From assembly GCA_047495785.1 (NCBI GenBank), contig JBLDXI010000004.1, positions 1,922,001-1,986,000 on the forward strand: a stretch of 64,000 bases of DNA, in the 5' to 3' direction. The DNA comes from Lepidodermella squamata. Its lineage: Eukaryota; Gastrotricha. Shown here piece after piece: positions 11,300-22,121 of the stretch (the stretch's first letter is position 1; the number at the start of each line of letters is the position of its first letter). Both the position numbers and the translations under genes were made by a program. The notes below the pieces were generated by a model that worked only from the letters and a program-made list of their open reading frames with translations, was not told the DNA's origin and made no database searches.

Positions 11300-12160
11300 A
11301 TTTGGAATTTGTCGTATTCGAACTGCACTAATATGGCTATTCTAATGCCAGGCGGGGCTTGGATTATGGCCAACATCCCGGATCGCGGTTTCAACGGCTC
11401 GAGGCCGTACTTCATCGGCTGGTTCCACGATTTGGCAGCTGAGAGCGTTCACGATCGACTTCACTACCGCTCAAATAACGCTAAGGTAAGTCATTTGCAT
11501 AGATGTATCTTTACACATTAAACACGATAAATCTCATTCTAAGCTGATGATAATGGCCGTTGTGCTGTTCGCTTTGTGCGGCTGCTACCCGATCGCATTT
11601 ATCGTCGAGCCATAGGTATCAATCTCTCGGCTATCAAGAAATCATAATTGCCGGGGTGAACAACAACTCCGCCGTGCCATTATGTGGCTCATTCAACTAC
11701 AAATTCATTCGTTCTTCAGACACTACAGTGGCTATTCTAACTGCACTACCTAGTGGTGGTTCAACTATCATCCTTTGGTCTCTCCTACAACTACTGGTTT
11801 GTCACTAACTTTGTACTTAGATAGTTGTTTTTTCATTCCACCTATTCAGGAAAATGTTCGCTCGGGCTGTTCGCATTGGATGGCGGTCGACGCAGCGCAG
11901 CATGCAGACCGCGGCCATAGAGACGCAATGGCGGCAGCGGGAAGTGTTTTTCGCAAAGCAATCTATAGCCGCTGTGCTCGTGTTCAATACATTCCACCTG
12001 CCAATGGCCGTGCATTTCGTGTTCCAGCACGACTACTGGAACTGAGGCCCGAGCTACGCTAGCGGCGACCTGCTCAAGTACAGCAACATCTGCGTAGCTG
12101 GTGAAATGGTCTTTTCGTGCTTTGTCAAAATGGTGAAGCCTGGATTCTCGAAGACAGGGT
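11300..12160 (+). pseudogene. 7TM receptor pseudogene 1A
   Basis: Compared with 55524-56395 and 54242-54589, exon 1 is 11300-11485, exon 2 11544-11796 and exon 3 from 11850. The start codon is changed (ATG to ATT). About 300 bp coding for TM1-TM3 is deleted after HDRLHY. Exon 2 has a stop after IVEP and small frameshifts. Exon 3 keeps an open stretch (WRQREVFFAKQSI, TM6) and then stops at about 12044. Splice sites GTAAG, AAG, GTTTG and TTCAG remain. The family is class-A-like GPCR by topology. Confidence 0.85.
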
Positions 12161-12345
12161 GCACAGGGGTACAGGGGTGTACAGTACAGGGGTGCTGGGG
12201 AGTCGGCTACACCCCAGCTCCGGGACTGCAACCAGAGGAAGGCTGAAAAAATCCACGGGGGGACCCTTTGGTTTCTTCTGCTGGGTCATAGAAAACAACT
12301 AGAAAACACCTTAGCTCCCGGGTCCTACTTCGCACACTGCTCGCA
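12160..12345. repeat. Repeat ending in TCCTACTTCGCACACTG
   Basis: CAGGGGT-rich sequence followed by GGGGGGACCCTTTGG and the end TCCTACTTCGCACACTG. The same end occurs at about 20533-20549, and inverted at the start of 25156-25290, so it is a dispersed element terminus, perhaps hAT-like (ends CAGTGYGCGAAGTAGG). Confidence 0.5.
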
Positions 12346-12745
12346 GAGATTGCCTTTCATAAGAAGAAAGCTTTTTCAGCATCAGGTTCGTCCACTGCGG
12401 CCGACTCAGATTAAGGTGACTACTACCAAGGCAACGGCCACAACATCTGCCCTAACAACTCGAGAGTCATTGAATACCAGCAGTTATTGAAATTATATCA
12501 AAAAATGCATCGAATCCACAATGAATGCTACGGTTTGGTGAATGTTCGATAACTACAATTGCAGACAGAATACTTTATCCTCCCAGTTAGAAACTCTTAC
12601 TCGGATAGACTTTGAAAGAGAATGACGACGAATTTGAGAATGACGAATTCAAAATTCAGAGTGAATAAAAAGGAGCGATGTTATTTTACACTTGGTAAAC
12701 ATTCGCAAATAGAAGAAAAGATTAATTTGCGTGATTCCGCTGGTT
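12346..12745. other. Spacer between receptor and ankyrin 2
   Basis: No gene is seen. The part around 12560-12720 matches 57680-58150 near ankyrin 4, so it is ancestral flanking DNA of the repeated gene block. Confidence 0.5.
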
Positions 12746-13618
12746 TCAACATGACGACTTCACTCGACTTGCTCCTCGCGAACTCAGCAAATCGGCCGCA
12801 GTGGTTTTGTTGTTGCAAATCGCCAAATCAAGAGCCGTTTTGCCTTCTGCATTTGTGACATCCTTCTTTGCACCTCTATCAAGCAGCAGTCGAGCTACTT
12901 CGACTTTCCCATACCAAGCCGCATCCATCAACGTCGTCCAGCCATCGTTATCCTTGGCATCGATGTCAGCGTTGCGATCCAGCAACAGTCGAGCTACTTC
13001 GACTTGCCCCCACCTAGCCGCCAACATCAACGTCGTCCAGCCATCGTTATCCTTGGCCTCGATGGCAGCGTTGCGATCCAGCAGCAGTCGAACTACTTCG
13101 TCGTACCCATACTCAGCTGCAATTATCAACGCCGTCTCGCCGACGTTATTCTTGGCCTCGATGTTAGCTCGGCGATCCAGCAACAGTCGAGCTACTTCGA
13201 CTAGCCCACTAATAGCCGCAACCATCAACGCCGTCCAACCAGCGCTATCCTTGGTCTCGGTGGCAGCGTTGCGATCCAGCAACAGTCGAGCTACTTCGAC
13301 GTGCTCAATCGCAGCCGCATACATCAACGCCGTCCTGTTAGAGTTATTTTCCTTTAAATTCACATCGGCTCCACGATCGACAAACAGCTGAGCGATCTGC
13401 AATCGCTGGTCGGATCGTGTCTGATTGCACGTAACACTGTGCAGTAGGGTGCCATTTGACGTAGTCCAACCACCACAGTCAATCTCTCTTGGGTTGCGCC
13501 AGTTGGGGTCGAATCTGCCGCCTGTGGATTCGTCGATCTCCGCAACGAGTTGCCGCACCTGCGCCACGTCGGCAGTGTTACTTGTCACACTCCACAACTG
13601 TTCGTACACTTCGCGTAC
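12746..13618 (-). CDS. Ankyrin-repeat protein 2 (last exon)
   Basis: About 290 open codons ending in SRGASRVKSSC. An N-terminal cap of about 80 residues is followed by six to seven ankyrin repeats (GWTTLMLAARWGQVEVARLLLDR type). The repeats are very alike at the DNA level, which favours internal recombination. The exon opens at the acceptor AAATTTAG (13619-13626) with no in-frame ATG, so an upstream exon is missing from this annotation. The 3' three quarters are identical to ankyrin 3. The long plus-strand frame across the same DNA (12801-13391) is a shadow of the repeat. Function beyond protein binding is unknown. Confidence 0.85.
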   Translation of the reverse strand, partial: VREVYEQLWSVTSNTADVAQVRQLVAEIDESTGGRFDPNWRNPREIDCGGWTTSNGTLLHSVTCNQTRSDQRLQIAQLFVDRGADVNLKENNSNRTALMYAAAIEHVEVARLLLDRNAATETKDSAGWTALMVAAISGLVEVARLLLDRRANIEAKNNVGETALIIAAEYGYDEVVRLLLDRNAAIEAKDNDGWTTLMLAARWGQVEVARLLLDRNADIDAKDNDGWTTLMDAAWYGKVEVARLLLDRGAKKDVTNAEGKTALDLAICNNKTTAADLLSSRGASRVKSSC

Positions 13619-14720
13619 CTAAATTTTAAAAGACAGAAATTTGACATTTTTAGTTTAAATGACAAGTCATTTTGCAGAGTTGTTTACTTTTTTTATAAGC
13701 CATACCTACCTGATGGCAGAATTGAAAGCAGACTTCGTTCGTGTTGCGACGTAAGGGACCGCCTGTACTAGCGCATATTTCTATATATCATTATACCGCT
13801 ACATTGCGGTTGTTTACAACTGCGGAGCGGTTGCATCCCAAATTACTATCTTTGGTTCAAGGGCTATAAAATTGCCATTAGCTGCGATTGCTATCGTGCG
13901 TTCTTGGACTCTTGGAGAGGAAAGAGAAATTCAACTTTTTCGCCTATCATTCCTATAATTCTTCAAATTTTTCTCGCTTTCTTCTGGAATTCTTCGATTG
14001 CAGATTTAACAGGTAGCAACAACGAGCTGCCGTGACCAATGAAAACTATTATTATCCGTGACTCGGTGCCGTAAATCTTTATTTTCAATGCAGCGAAATA
14101 ATTGAAAATGAACAAAGGATATGAAACTAAGAGAACAATTCATCACACTTTGTTTAACAGAAATGGCGATAACAGGTTGAATATATCGAAAGAGCCAGCA
14201 CTCTGCAATAGTATAGTAGCGACCTTACGCCGTAATTTTCCATTTCCGATTCCCAATCCATATCCAATATCCAATCTTTATCCAATCAGCTATAACTCAA
14301 GTGCCGAATTCGAGTAAAAGTTGGAGTATAATAATCCTAATCAACAATGCAGAATTTAAAATTTAACACAGCAGCTAATAGGATGTACTTTACTACTTTA
14401 ATAGCTGCGAGAGATATTGCAATAAGATTTTAATGAATTATTATTACGTATTTTAGAAACGAGCCATTCTAAATTAAAAGTTCCTCTGATTTCTACGAAA
14501 AAGTATAGAATGATATTCATGCACATGTAATATTATTGAAAGTAGATCTCGCCCCTGGAAGTTTTGGCGGATAAATATTTGAATTAGGAAACAAGAGGTC
14601 TTCAAAGTTTTCTGAAAATGTATCACTTAAAACCGAAATGAACTAACAATTTTCGTTGACGGCGAAACTCAATTAGTTAACTAAGTAACTAAGTAACGAT
14701 AACTAAATTGAAATGGCTTA

Positions 14721-14880
14721 GCGTCGTTGAATAACTCTGATTTGGGCATGTTTACGTCAGGGACAAGTAAAAGGTGATAGCAGAGTTTTTATGTGAACGA
14801 AGACGGAAGCAAACTTGTCACCCGTCAACTGTCTGTAACTGACGTGAACAAGCCCTAATCCGAGTTGTATTCAACGACGC
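14721..14880. mobile_element. 160-bp foldback MITE, TA target
   Basis: GCGTCGTTGAATA at the left is inverted at the right (TATTCAACGACGC). The arms stay complementary for about 50 bp (GATTTGGGCATGTTTACGTC versus its inverse). TA flanks both ends (14719-14720, 14881-14882), as for Tc1/mariner-type MITEs. Confidence 0.85.
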
Positions 14881-15171
14881 TAACGACTACGGTATGACTA
14901 CGGCGCAGTGATGGCGGTTCGTTCTGCTTTGACTGCTTTGGTTTAGCTTTTTTCTTCCATTTAAAATGTCTACTATTGGATACCAATTAAGTGTTAAATT
15001 TCAATACCTAGAGCAGATCAGATTTGTCTCCAAAAAGCTGCGCTTTGATTTAGGATCTAGCCTTGACAAGCAGAACAAACCGCTCCATTGCTCCAGAAAT
15101 CTACCCGTAAACCGTTCTCATCGTAAAGTACGCGCCACTTATTTGCCTTCAATTACTCTGAAACTCTGAAA

Positions 15172-15658
15172 CAGTGTGGTCCACGGCCGGAAAATGGCGA
15201 GTCACCAACCGGAGTCAAAATTGGGCCAAAGAGTCAAAACCATTCAAACGCCGATAAACCAGTCAATGTTACGTCTAAATATCACTCCAATTCCCGTTCT
15301 AGCTCGAAAATTGCTCTCGCTATATTCACCTGTCGCTGCAACTTTTCGGGGGGTTCGACTGGTTTTTAACAAAATTCGTCATTTTTGCGCCTTTGTAACT
15401 TGTAGAAAAATAGCTCCCTGCGAGCAAAGCGAGCTTCAGCTGAGGATATTTCTTCGACTTTTTGGACATTTTTGATGAGTGTGGAGTCAAAGCATCTCAT
15501 TTTGGAGTCAAACTCAGAGCCGGAGTCAAGTTTAGCTAGGTTATTTGTGACTCTTTCCGGAGTCAAGCTCGGCTTAGTAATAATCGGAGTCACACATGAG
15601 TAAAAAAATATCCCAAAAGAGTCAAAATGGCTTGGGAGTCACACTTTGGACCACACTG
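15172..15658. mobile_element. hAT-like MITE, 487 bp
   Basis: The ends CAGTGTGGTCCA and TGGACCACACTG are perfect inverses. The flanks CTCTGAAA (15164-15171) and CCCTGAAA (15659-15666) are an 8-bp duplication with one change. A GAGTCA motif recurs about eight to ten times near both ends, resembling hAT subterminal binding motifs. No coding capacity. Confidence 0.88.
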
Positions 15659-16596
15659 CCCTGAAAGTTATTCTGCATTCTCGCCATTAGATTGAAGTGC
15701 CGTAAGCATTCCTGATTGACCTAATTATAGTTAAGATTCTAGCTAAAATGATCAAGTGGATGCGCATTGTAAATTATACTTCTGCGCATGATTGCTTTCT
15801 TTGATAACTACTGTTAGTCCGTGGCATTTTGCTCTTTGGCCGTCGGTTCAACACCATCAGACTAAATGTGACGTACTATTTCATTAAGAAGTCCGCGCAA
15901 AAATCGTGAATCCCAAACTCAAATGGTGGGTCACGTTTTGTCGTATCATGCCAAGCGAGTTGCATGTCAAGCATTTCTCGAATACAGCGGTTTCGTTGCT
16001 AATTGCTAATCATCAATCATCGCTAAATCGCTAACCGGATCACATTACCAAGGCAATCCGCTATCTTTCTTAGGATACATGGATACAAGTCATACTAGCA
16101 ATTCTCGAATGCTACCAACTTCGTAAACTTTGGGTGATTCTACTATTGACCTCATGTGGCTGCGAGCTGCGAATCTGCTTCAGCGATTCCGCGAGCTTCG
16201 CGCAAGGTTGTAGTTCAGTTTGTCGCAACAGCTCAACTGCTCATATTTGATAAAATATGAAATGCGATTAGAAAAATACGTGATCGCTTTTTCATGCAAT
16301 AAAATTTAAGAAGTATACCGAAATGCCTGCGAGCTGCGAGATAATGGAGAAGGATAACCACAAAATAGTTTATAACTAATCGCGTAATAAGTGCTCTCTT
16401 GGCATTTTCATGATAGTAGAAAAATTGGCTCATAGTCCATACTTCCGTAATATGCATTTTCCGTGATGATAACTGCATGGGTCGCATAAAATTATGCTCC
16501 GGGAATGGGAAACTAAAAAGTAAGCCCATTCGAACGCAGACTCTGGTCATGTTTGAACAATAAGTGGTGGATAGTCATGGTTCAACGTCACTATAC

Positions 16597-16622
16597 AGAG
16601 AGAGAGCGAGAGAGAGACAGAG
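16597..16622. repeat. (GA)n microsatellite
   Basis: AGAGAGAGAGCGAGAGAGAG-type run inside the 3.27-kb element. Confidence 0.9.
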
Positions 16623-17550
16623 ACTTTACCCTATCAGTTTACCCTATGGATATTGATAGAATTGATAGAATTGAATAATAAAAATTATATTATATATTAT
16701 AATTATAAAATTGATAGAATTATCCTAGACTACGCTCGAAGGGAACGAAGGTGAAATCAAGAAGAGGAGGATAAATTTGGTTGATCTTAAGAATTTAGCC
16801 ATGATAACGGAGAAATTGTCTGAAGCGTTTGTGCGTAGTACGCATTCTGGTAGCGTTGCAACCGTTCGGTATCGGATGCGCCGCAATAATGATGCATGAT
16901 GCTATTACCGGCAAATAAAAAGTAGCTTATATTACCAGTACCAAGTATTTTATTACAAACAGCATGGAAGTACTGCCTAACGCGGTCTCTTACGTCGCAA
17001 CACGAACGACTTTGAATTCGATTTTCCGCTGAAAAACATTTATTGACCGGAATTTAAAATTGAACTACTGGAACGATTTAGTAACCAACCCATCCTTAAT
17101 CTCTGTCTGTCAACCGCTTTTTCAACAGAAATAGTTGCTGATTTTTGCCAATATCGATAAAAGAAATCACCTGATAACTTGTCAGCGGAAAATCGAATTC
17201 AAATTCTGCTTTCAATTCTGCCATCAGGTATTGCGTATAAACAAAGAAATATCAATATAGCAGCACTGACAATTCAAGAGCACCCTTATAATGACCAATA
17301 TCCAATCAATCGATAACTGAAATCAGCAATTAACGGGTAAGCAATCATTGAATTTGTCGGCCCGCCCCCAGCTTCAATCATGAAGTTCTTGGGCTTGAAC
17401 TACTCGTGGCACCATTGGGAATCAAAATTTAGTTTGAGGAGATTTCACTAAAATTATATGTGAGTATAAAAATCATTGGTCAGCCTGAGTGGATACATCT
17501 TTTTGTCCGAAAGTGCATAAGATCGAGTCCTTTAATAGCAACAAAAACTG

Positions 17551-18326
17551 TTTTCATCCCTGGCAGTTCCGGGATCTAATACCGCCCGAACAAAAAAGTG
17601 CACATTGTTTACGAGTTTTTTCTGTTCGCAATGATATTTTACGGGGTGTGTGGCTATTTTTTTCATCACCAACGATGATTCATCCAGTCATTTGGAGGTT
17701 TTATTGCTATTATTGGAGTATTTCTGTCATAGTGCGAGAAATGCCCAAAAAAGTAGACGGCGCGTGCCAGTTTTTTGCGACGTTGATTATCATGAAAAAA
17801 TTGCGCAGTGCTATCACGAAAAAAATAAGACTTTTTCTGCTATTTATAGAGTGGTATTTTTTCGACTGATATCGACCCGGTGATTTTAATTGCTGTTTTG
17901 GGGTTCTTTAGGATTTAATTTGAAATTAGCGTAAAAATGTCGGGCCTTTTTGTAAAGTCAAGAAATCTCGAAAATCAAATGTGGACTTTGCGTCGCAAAA
18001 ACAACAAAGTCCAAAGTGCAGGTTATTTATAAACCAATAAAAACAACAACATTTATGTGATCGCTGGTGGCGTAGTGGGTGAGGCATTGGGCTGGTGTAT
18101 CAATGGTCGATGGTTCAACCCCCACCGCAGAGGTACATTTTTAATTAATTAACTATTTAATTATTTGAATCATATTACTATATTTCTAGCTATTTGTATA
18201 TTCTCGACATATTACGCTAATTTCAAATTAAATCCCAAAAAACCCTAGTCAGAAATCACGTAAAAAACACGAGAAAAGTCGCATTTGATAAACTTTTTTT
18301 TGTTCGGGCGCACCCTGTCAGCATAG
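17551..18326. mobile_element. 776-bp foldback insertion with tRNA-like core
   Basis: Absent from the paralogous spacer, where ...AAAAACTG joins AGATCAG directly (about 34804). GCCCGAACAAAAAA near the left (about 17583) is inverted as TTTTTTGTTCGGGC near the right (about 18295-18308). GGATTTAATTTGAAATTAGC (about 17911-17930) is also inverted at about 18215-18235. A tRNA-like sequence sits between. A 3' part of the same family is at 20230-20450. No reading frame. Confidence 0.75.
18061..18130 (+). other. tRNA-like sequence with A and B boxes
   Basis: TGGCGTAGTGGG at 18068-18079 matches the Pol III box A, and GGTTCAACCCC at 18112-18122 matches box B, at normal tRNA spacing. The T arm and acceptor stem do not pair well, so this is a tRNA-derived internal promoter of a repeat, not a working tRNA gene. 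Confidence 0.65.
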
Positions 18327-19818
18327 AGATCAGATTAACCAGAGAGGAAACTCAATGCAAAAATTTTCTGAAAAAAGTCGTTGAGTTTTTTAAGAAGGAA
18401 TTTTAATTCCAAATTATTATCGATTGCCTAGAAACTGCATATTTTTGTTTTCCATCGTGAAAACTGACATTGAGCAATATATTGTAAAATCGAAAGTAGT
18501 TTTCTTCGGTGACTCACCCCGAGCTTGACAACTCGAACCTCGTCCGATTAGGTGCTACCAAACAGGAGATATTGAAGTGCGAAAATGTGTCTATTTTTCA
18601 AACTGGCGAACCTTTGTTTCGCTATATCTCCAAAGTGGGTCAGGGTTTTGGCTGAGCTTTACAGAAATGAAAGTTTGGGATGTGCTCTATCAGATAGTAT
18701 ATAAGCCTTGCGGAGTGCTTTTGGGTAAAACTCGAGTTATTAAGGCTGAAAGTAGGCATACCCGACCTATGAAACCATCACTTCTGAAACTACCGAATTA
18801 CCTTTGATGCTAAGTTTTACATCGCCGAAAATTTTTTACGGTTTGATGTTTCTGGGGCGGGGAATTTGGCGGGGAATAAAATTTGGGTTGATTCTGAGGG
18901 CGCGCTACAATCTACAGGCGCAGTACTTCCATGCCAAAGCGTAATCTCGCCTATACAAACAATATGCGCGCGCATACGAGTTGCATAACAAATGCGCGCA
19001 AACATAAATGCACTCCAGGTTTTTTATAATTGTGAAACAACGGTGCGCCGGGTAACAAAAATAATCGCATATTACTGCTCAGCGCATCAGCGCGGTCAGT
19101 TTGGCATACGTTTCGGCTTCAATTGAGCCCGTGACTCGATGAGAAAGGCCGCTACGAGTAACAAACTCTACTAAGTATCTTATCGAATACAAGCGATGGT
19201 TTTCTTCAAGCGGGATCTTTTCACAAAGCGCGTATTTTTTAGCGCACTTTTCTGCAAAAACTCACTAAATTTCGGCAAAGCTTTTCTTCGGTTGTACTTC
19301 TTCAAATTAGACTCCCGTTTTTATGGTAAATAGACCTCGCTTTGAACTTCAAAATTGCCAAAATTTAGGCCGATATATGCTCCGGCCAAGTCTTGACGCG
19401 CTCCCGAACCTGAAACAATTCGCAAAAATAGCTCATTTTCAACGAATTTTTTCGTCGAAGGGTGTGTCGCCGATTTTAAGGACAACCGTTCTTCAATTAT
19501 CCAAGTGCGCAAAACGCACAAGTCGAAAGTGTTTATAAAATGTGAGCACTCATTTGTGCGCGCGTGTCGAGAGAACATTTTTACGCGCGCGCACTGAAAT
19601 AGCACAAATATTATCCAATTCTCAGCACGCAACGCAACGCAACCGGCGTTCATCCGGTCGCGTGATACAGCGCGAAGAGAGCCGAAGTCTATGTTATATT
19701 ATAGGCTGGGAATAGGCTGAGAACAGGTCGAGTATCAGCCGAGAATAGGGCGTAAGACAGTAACGGAGTCTCGCCTAATAGATGGGTGTGATCGAAAGAT
19801 AAATCGTAGTAACTAGAG

Positions 19819-19880
19819 CAGCGCTTCTCAAACGGTGGGTCGCGACCCCCGCGGGGGGTCGCGGGCCCTTTTTTCGTGGG
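19819..19880. mobile_element. Remnant of hAT-like element (left end only)
   Basis: These 62 bp are the left end CAGCGCTTCTCAAACGGTGG plus GC-rich palindrome, the same as at 40814-40875. They then join TAGTTTGGCT, which lies just outside the right end of the full element (51057). Nearly the whole element and its second target copy have been deleted here. Confidence 0.8.
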
Positions 19881-20152
19881 TAGTTTGGCTATCTCTAACA
19901 AACAAAAGCTACGGTTTATCTTTCGATCACACCTTTTCAAAGCGAGACGTAATGGTAAATACCAAAGTTTTATCTGAAAAGGTGAAATGGCCTGTTAGAG
20001 ATAACTGGAGTCGGCTGCGCCTCGTGCCCAAATGTCATTTTCGAATGTTAAATGACAGGGGCTCAAAATAGTATTAGAAATTAATTATGTTTTCGTTATT
20101 TTTCCTGTTAGTATAGCTAGTTACTGGTTATACATAAGGCCTCGAATGGTCG

Positions 20153-20450
20153 GTCGATGGTATATAATCTAATATATACCATCCGTTAATATATAATAAT
20201 GTATTATAATGTATTATATTATATTATATCGAATGGTCGGTCGATGGTTAAACGCCCACAGCAGAGGCACATTTTTAATTAATTAATTAACCAATTAATT
20301 GAATCATTTTACGATATTTCTAGCATTTCACGATATTTGCACTCTCTCGACATATTACGCTAATTCCAAATCAAATCCCAAAAACACCCTAATCAGAAAT
20401 CACGTAAAAAACACGAGAAAAGTCGCATTTGATAAACTTTTTTTTCGGGC
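20153..20450 (+). repeat. AT-rich repeat plus truncated copy of the tRNA-like element
   Basis: CGAATGGTCGGTCGATGGT occurs twice (about 20153 and 20229) around an AT palindrome. From about 20230 to 20450 the sequence matches the right half of the 17551-18326 element, with a degenerate B box (GGTTAAACGCC) and the AAACTTTTTTTTCGGGC end. Confidence 0.65.
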
Positions 20451-20780
20451 TGTAAGGGTAAAACCACATCCTCCAAAAAAGTGAAATAGGTGGACAGTTA
20501 GGTCATTTATTTGGGACTGAAACCCCCTATTTGATCCTACTTCGCGCACTGCTACTACGAGTAACTTTCAGGCACGCGCCAACGTCATTACTCCGCATTA
20601 CATACATGTAGAGTGAGCATTACATAATAATATGGTATCTGAAGTCGGTAGATAAAAATCCACATTATATGGTGGTATAGGACATATACAAGACGGACAC
20701 ATATGCGAGAAAATCGGATAGAAAAACAGATGCGAGTTGCCGCCAATTGCACAAGGCCCAGTCACATATGCAAACAATGG
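20451..20780. other. Intergenic, dispersed element end
   Basis: No gene. GATCCTACTTCGCGCACTG at about 20532-20550 is the shared terminus also seen at 12329-12345 and 25156-25172. Confidence 0.45.
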
Positions 20781-21569
20781 TGCTTTCACAAATGCGTCCG
20801 ACGAGCGTCCGACGTGTTCGGCGCCCGAAGTTTCTTAATAGGCACCCGTAGTAGCGTAATAGTTGTCCGACGTTTAGATTATCTTTCACAAACGCGCGCA
20901 CTTCGAGCCGCGCGCCCGAAGTTCAAACAATAGCGCGTCCGACGCCGCGCGCGCTCGCACAACAAAGAACGTCGGATCGGAGACCCCCAAAACTACCGTC
21001 CGAAGTGCGTCCGAACCGAAGTTTGCAGCGCGCACTATGTATTATTACACGCGCACCAATAGACATCAGCGCGGGCGCGGCCATTTGAATACTTGACTGG
21101 CTGTAAAACACTCAAGTCGTCTTGAAGTACGACGAGTCAAGAAAATGAGTTCGAAATTTACCAATTTTTCAATTTTTTTAAAGCCGTGCATGCCGAAAAT
21201 CTAAGGCCGGCGAAACCGGCAAGAAAAAATGATGACGCAAATCATGCGTCTTGATCACATAATTTTCGATGAAATTTAGATTTTTATGAACCGCATTGCA
21301 TTTCACATCTCATTATTTAGTTGAATTCAGCATTTACGCTGAAATTGAACATTTTTGCCTGACCCCGGTACCTGGTCTGCCACGCGCGCTCAAGTGCGTG
21401 ACACTCAGCAACTTCGGCGACTAAACAATGGAGACTTCGGGCGCCCGACCGCACGCGCGCGCGCGTCCGAAGTGCCGCTGATAACGATCTCCGACGTTTC
21501 GCTTCACTCTACCGAAGTTTGCGAGTTGCTAGCCGGAGTTTTTACCGTCGGACGCATTTGTGAAAGCAC
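20781..21569. mobile_element. 789-bp foldback element
   Basis: GTGCTTTCACAAATGCGTCC at 20781-20800 is inverted at the right end (to 21569). The interior has many CCGAAGT/ACTTCGG and TCCGAC motifs in both orientations. No target duplication was recognised and there is no open frame of note. Confidence 0.7.
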
Positions 21570-22121
21570 ATAACTCATAATAAATTGACAATATGAAGAC
21601 TTCGAAGATTGAACATATAGACTCGTGGCTACGGCGTAATTTTCATCACCAATTTGATGTTATATCATGCGCTAATTTAAAATAAATATGTCGTAGGATT
21701 TTCAATTTCAATATATTTTAGCTAAGGCTTTTCAGCTTTTTTTTGACTTGAGCCATCCTTCAGAAGTTTAATTAGGCAAGTTTAATTAGGCAAGTTTAAC
21801 CATCGCTGATCGCTGAGTAATGAAACTGCGCGCAATAAAATTTCGCGATACAACGATGAAGCGCGACGTTGGCCACCGTGCGCAAAACAAGTGCGGAAAC
21901 CAGGACAAACAACAAATAAAACACCAACGTTTCCCCGTCATCAGCGCGGAAACAATGCGAGCGTTCGCTGCGAAGTGCGACGACACAATTTCGCACAAAA
22001 TGGCTCTCCGCACTTGGCAGCGGACTTCCGTTGAGGGGCTGGAAGAAAGTGCGTCAAAACGAGAAGTGCGAGATCGCTGTTATCTTGATTTGTTGAGAAT
22101 TACTGGAATAAGGCTGGAAGC
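21570..22121. other. Spacer downstream of protease 2
   Basis: No gene seen. A short direct repeat TTAATTAGGCAAGT occurs near 21768-21798, and GC-rich inverted pieces (AAGTGCGGA/TCCGCACTT) lie around 21890-22018. Confidence 0.4.

Larger units (their letters stand above)
5077..13442. repeat. Segmental duplication, copy A (8.37 kb)
   Basis: Matches 25497-33862 at a constant offset of 20,420 with only one difference noticed (7842 A versus 28262 G). It starts inside the LINE at CAATCCCG and ends inside the ankyrin 2 gene, after which the two loci continue as clearly diverged paralogs. It carries the 5' half of protease 1, a gypsy fragment, a 2.3-kb DNA element, a receptor pseudogene and most of an ankyrin gene. 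Confidence 0.95.
13736..17008. mobile_element. 3.27-kb DNA transposon, 27-bp TIRs, 4-bp TSD
   Basis: The ends read CGTTCGTGTTGCGACGTAAG followed by (G/A)GACCGC, inverted at 16982-17008. ACTT flanks both sides (13732-13735, 17009-17012), and the paralogous empty site near 34259 has a single AATT at that point. CGGTTGCA occurs just inside both ends. No transposase frame is visible, so it is a non-autonomous or decayed copy. It hosts two smaller elements. The superfamily is unknown; a 4-bp TSD would fit Sola-type or unclassified families. Confidence 0.82.
13709..17228. mobile_element. TA-target foldback MITE, split by a later insertion
   Basis: The arms start CCTGATGGCAGAATTGAAA (13709) and end with the inverse (to 17228), with TA on the outside. 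The clean copy is 34239-34480 (242 bp). Here the left arm holds the 3.27-kb insertion at 13736-17008. Confidence 0.8.
17229..19692. repeat. Duplicated noncoding spacer, copy 1
   Basis: Parallels 34481-36222 with small differences, apart from the 776-bp insertion at 17551-18326. No gene is seen on either strand. The region from 18540 to 19690 has palindromic AT/GC stretches (GCGCGCGCACTG and others). The TA-target element that fills 36223-40683 in the other copy is absent here: GAAGTCTATGTTATAT at 19685-19700 is its empty site. Confidence 0.75.

Noticed and set aside
12801-13391. 196-codon plus-strand frame, also at 33221-33811 and similar at 58284-58871
   Set aside because: Antisense shadow of the ankyrin repeats, open only because of the repeat's codon pattern.
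15800-15860. Possible tRNA from a GGTTCAACACC B-box-like text
   Set aside because: No A box at the right distance and no cloverleaf.
18061-18130. Functional tRNA gene
   Set aside because: Boxes are good, but the T arm and acceptor stem do not pair.
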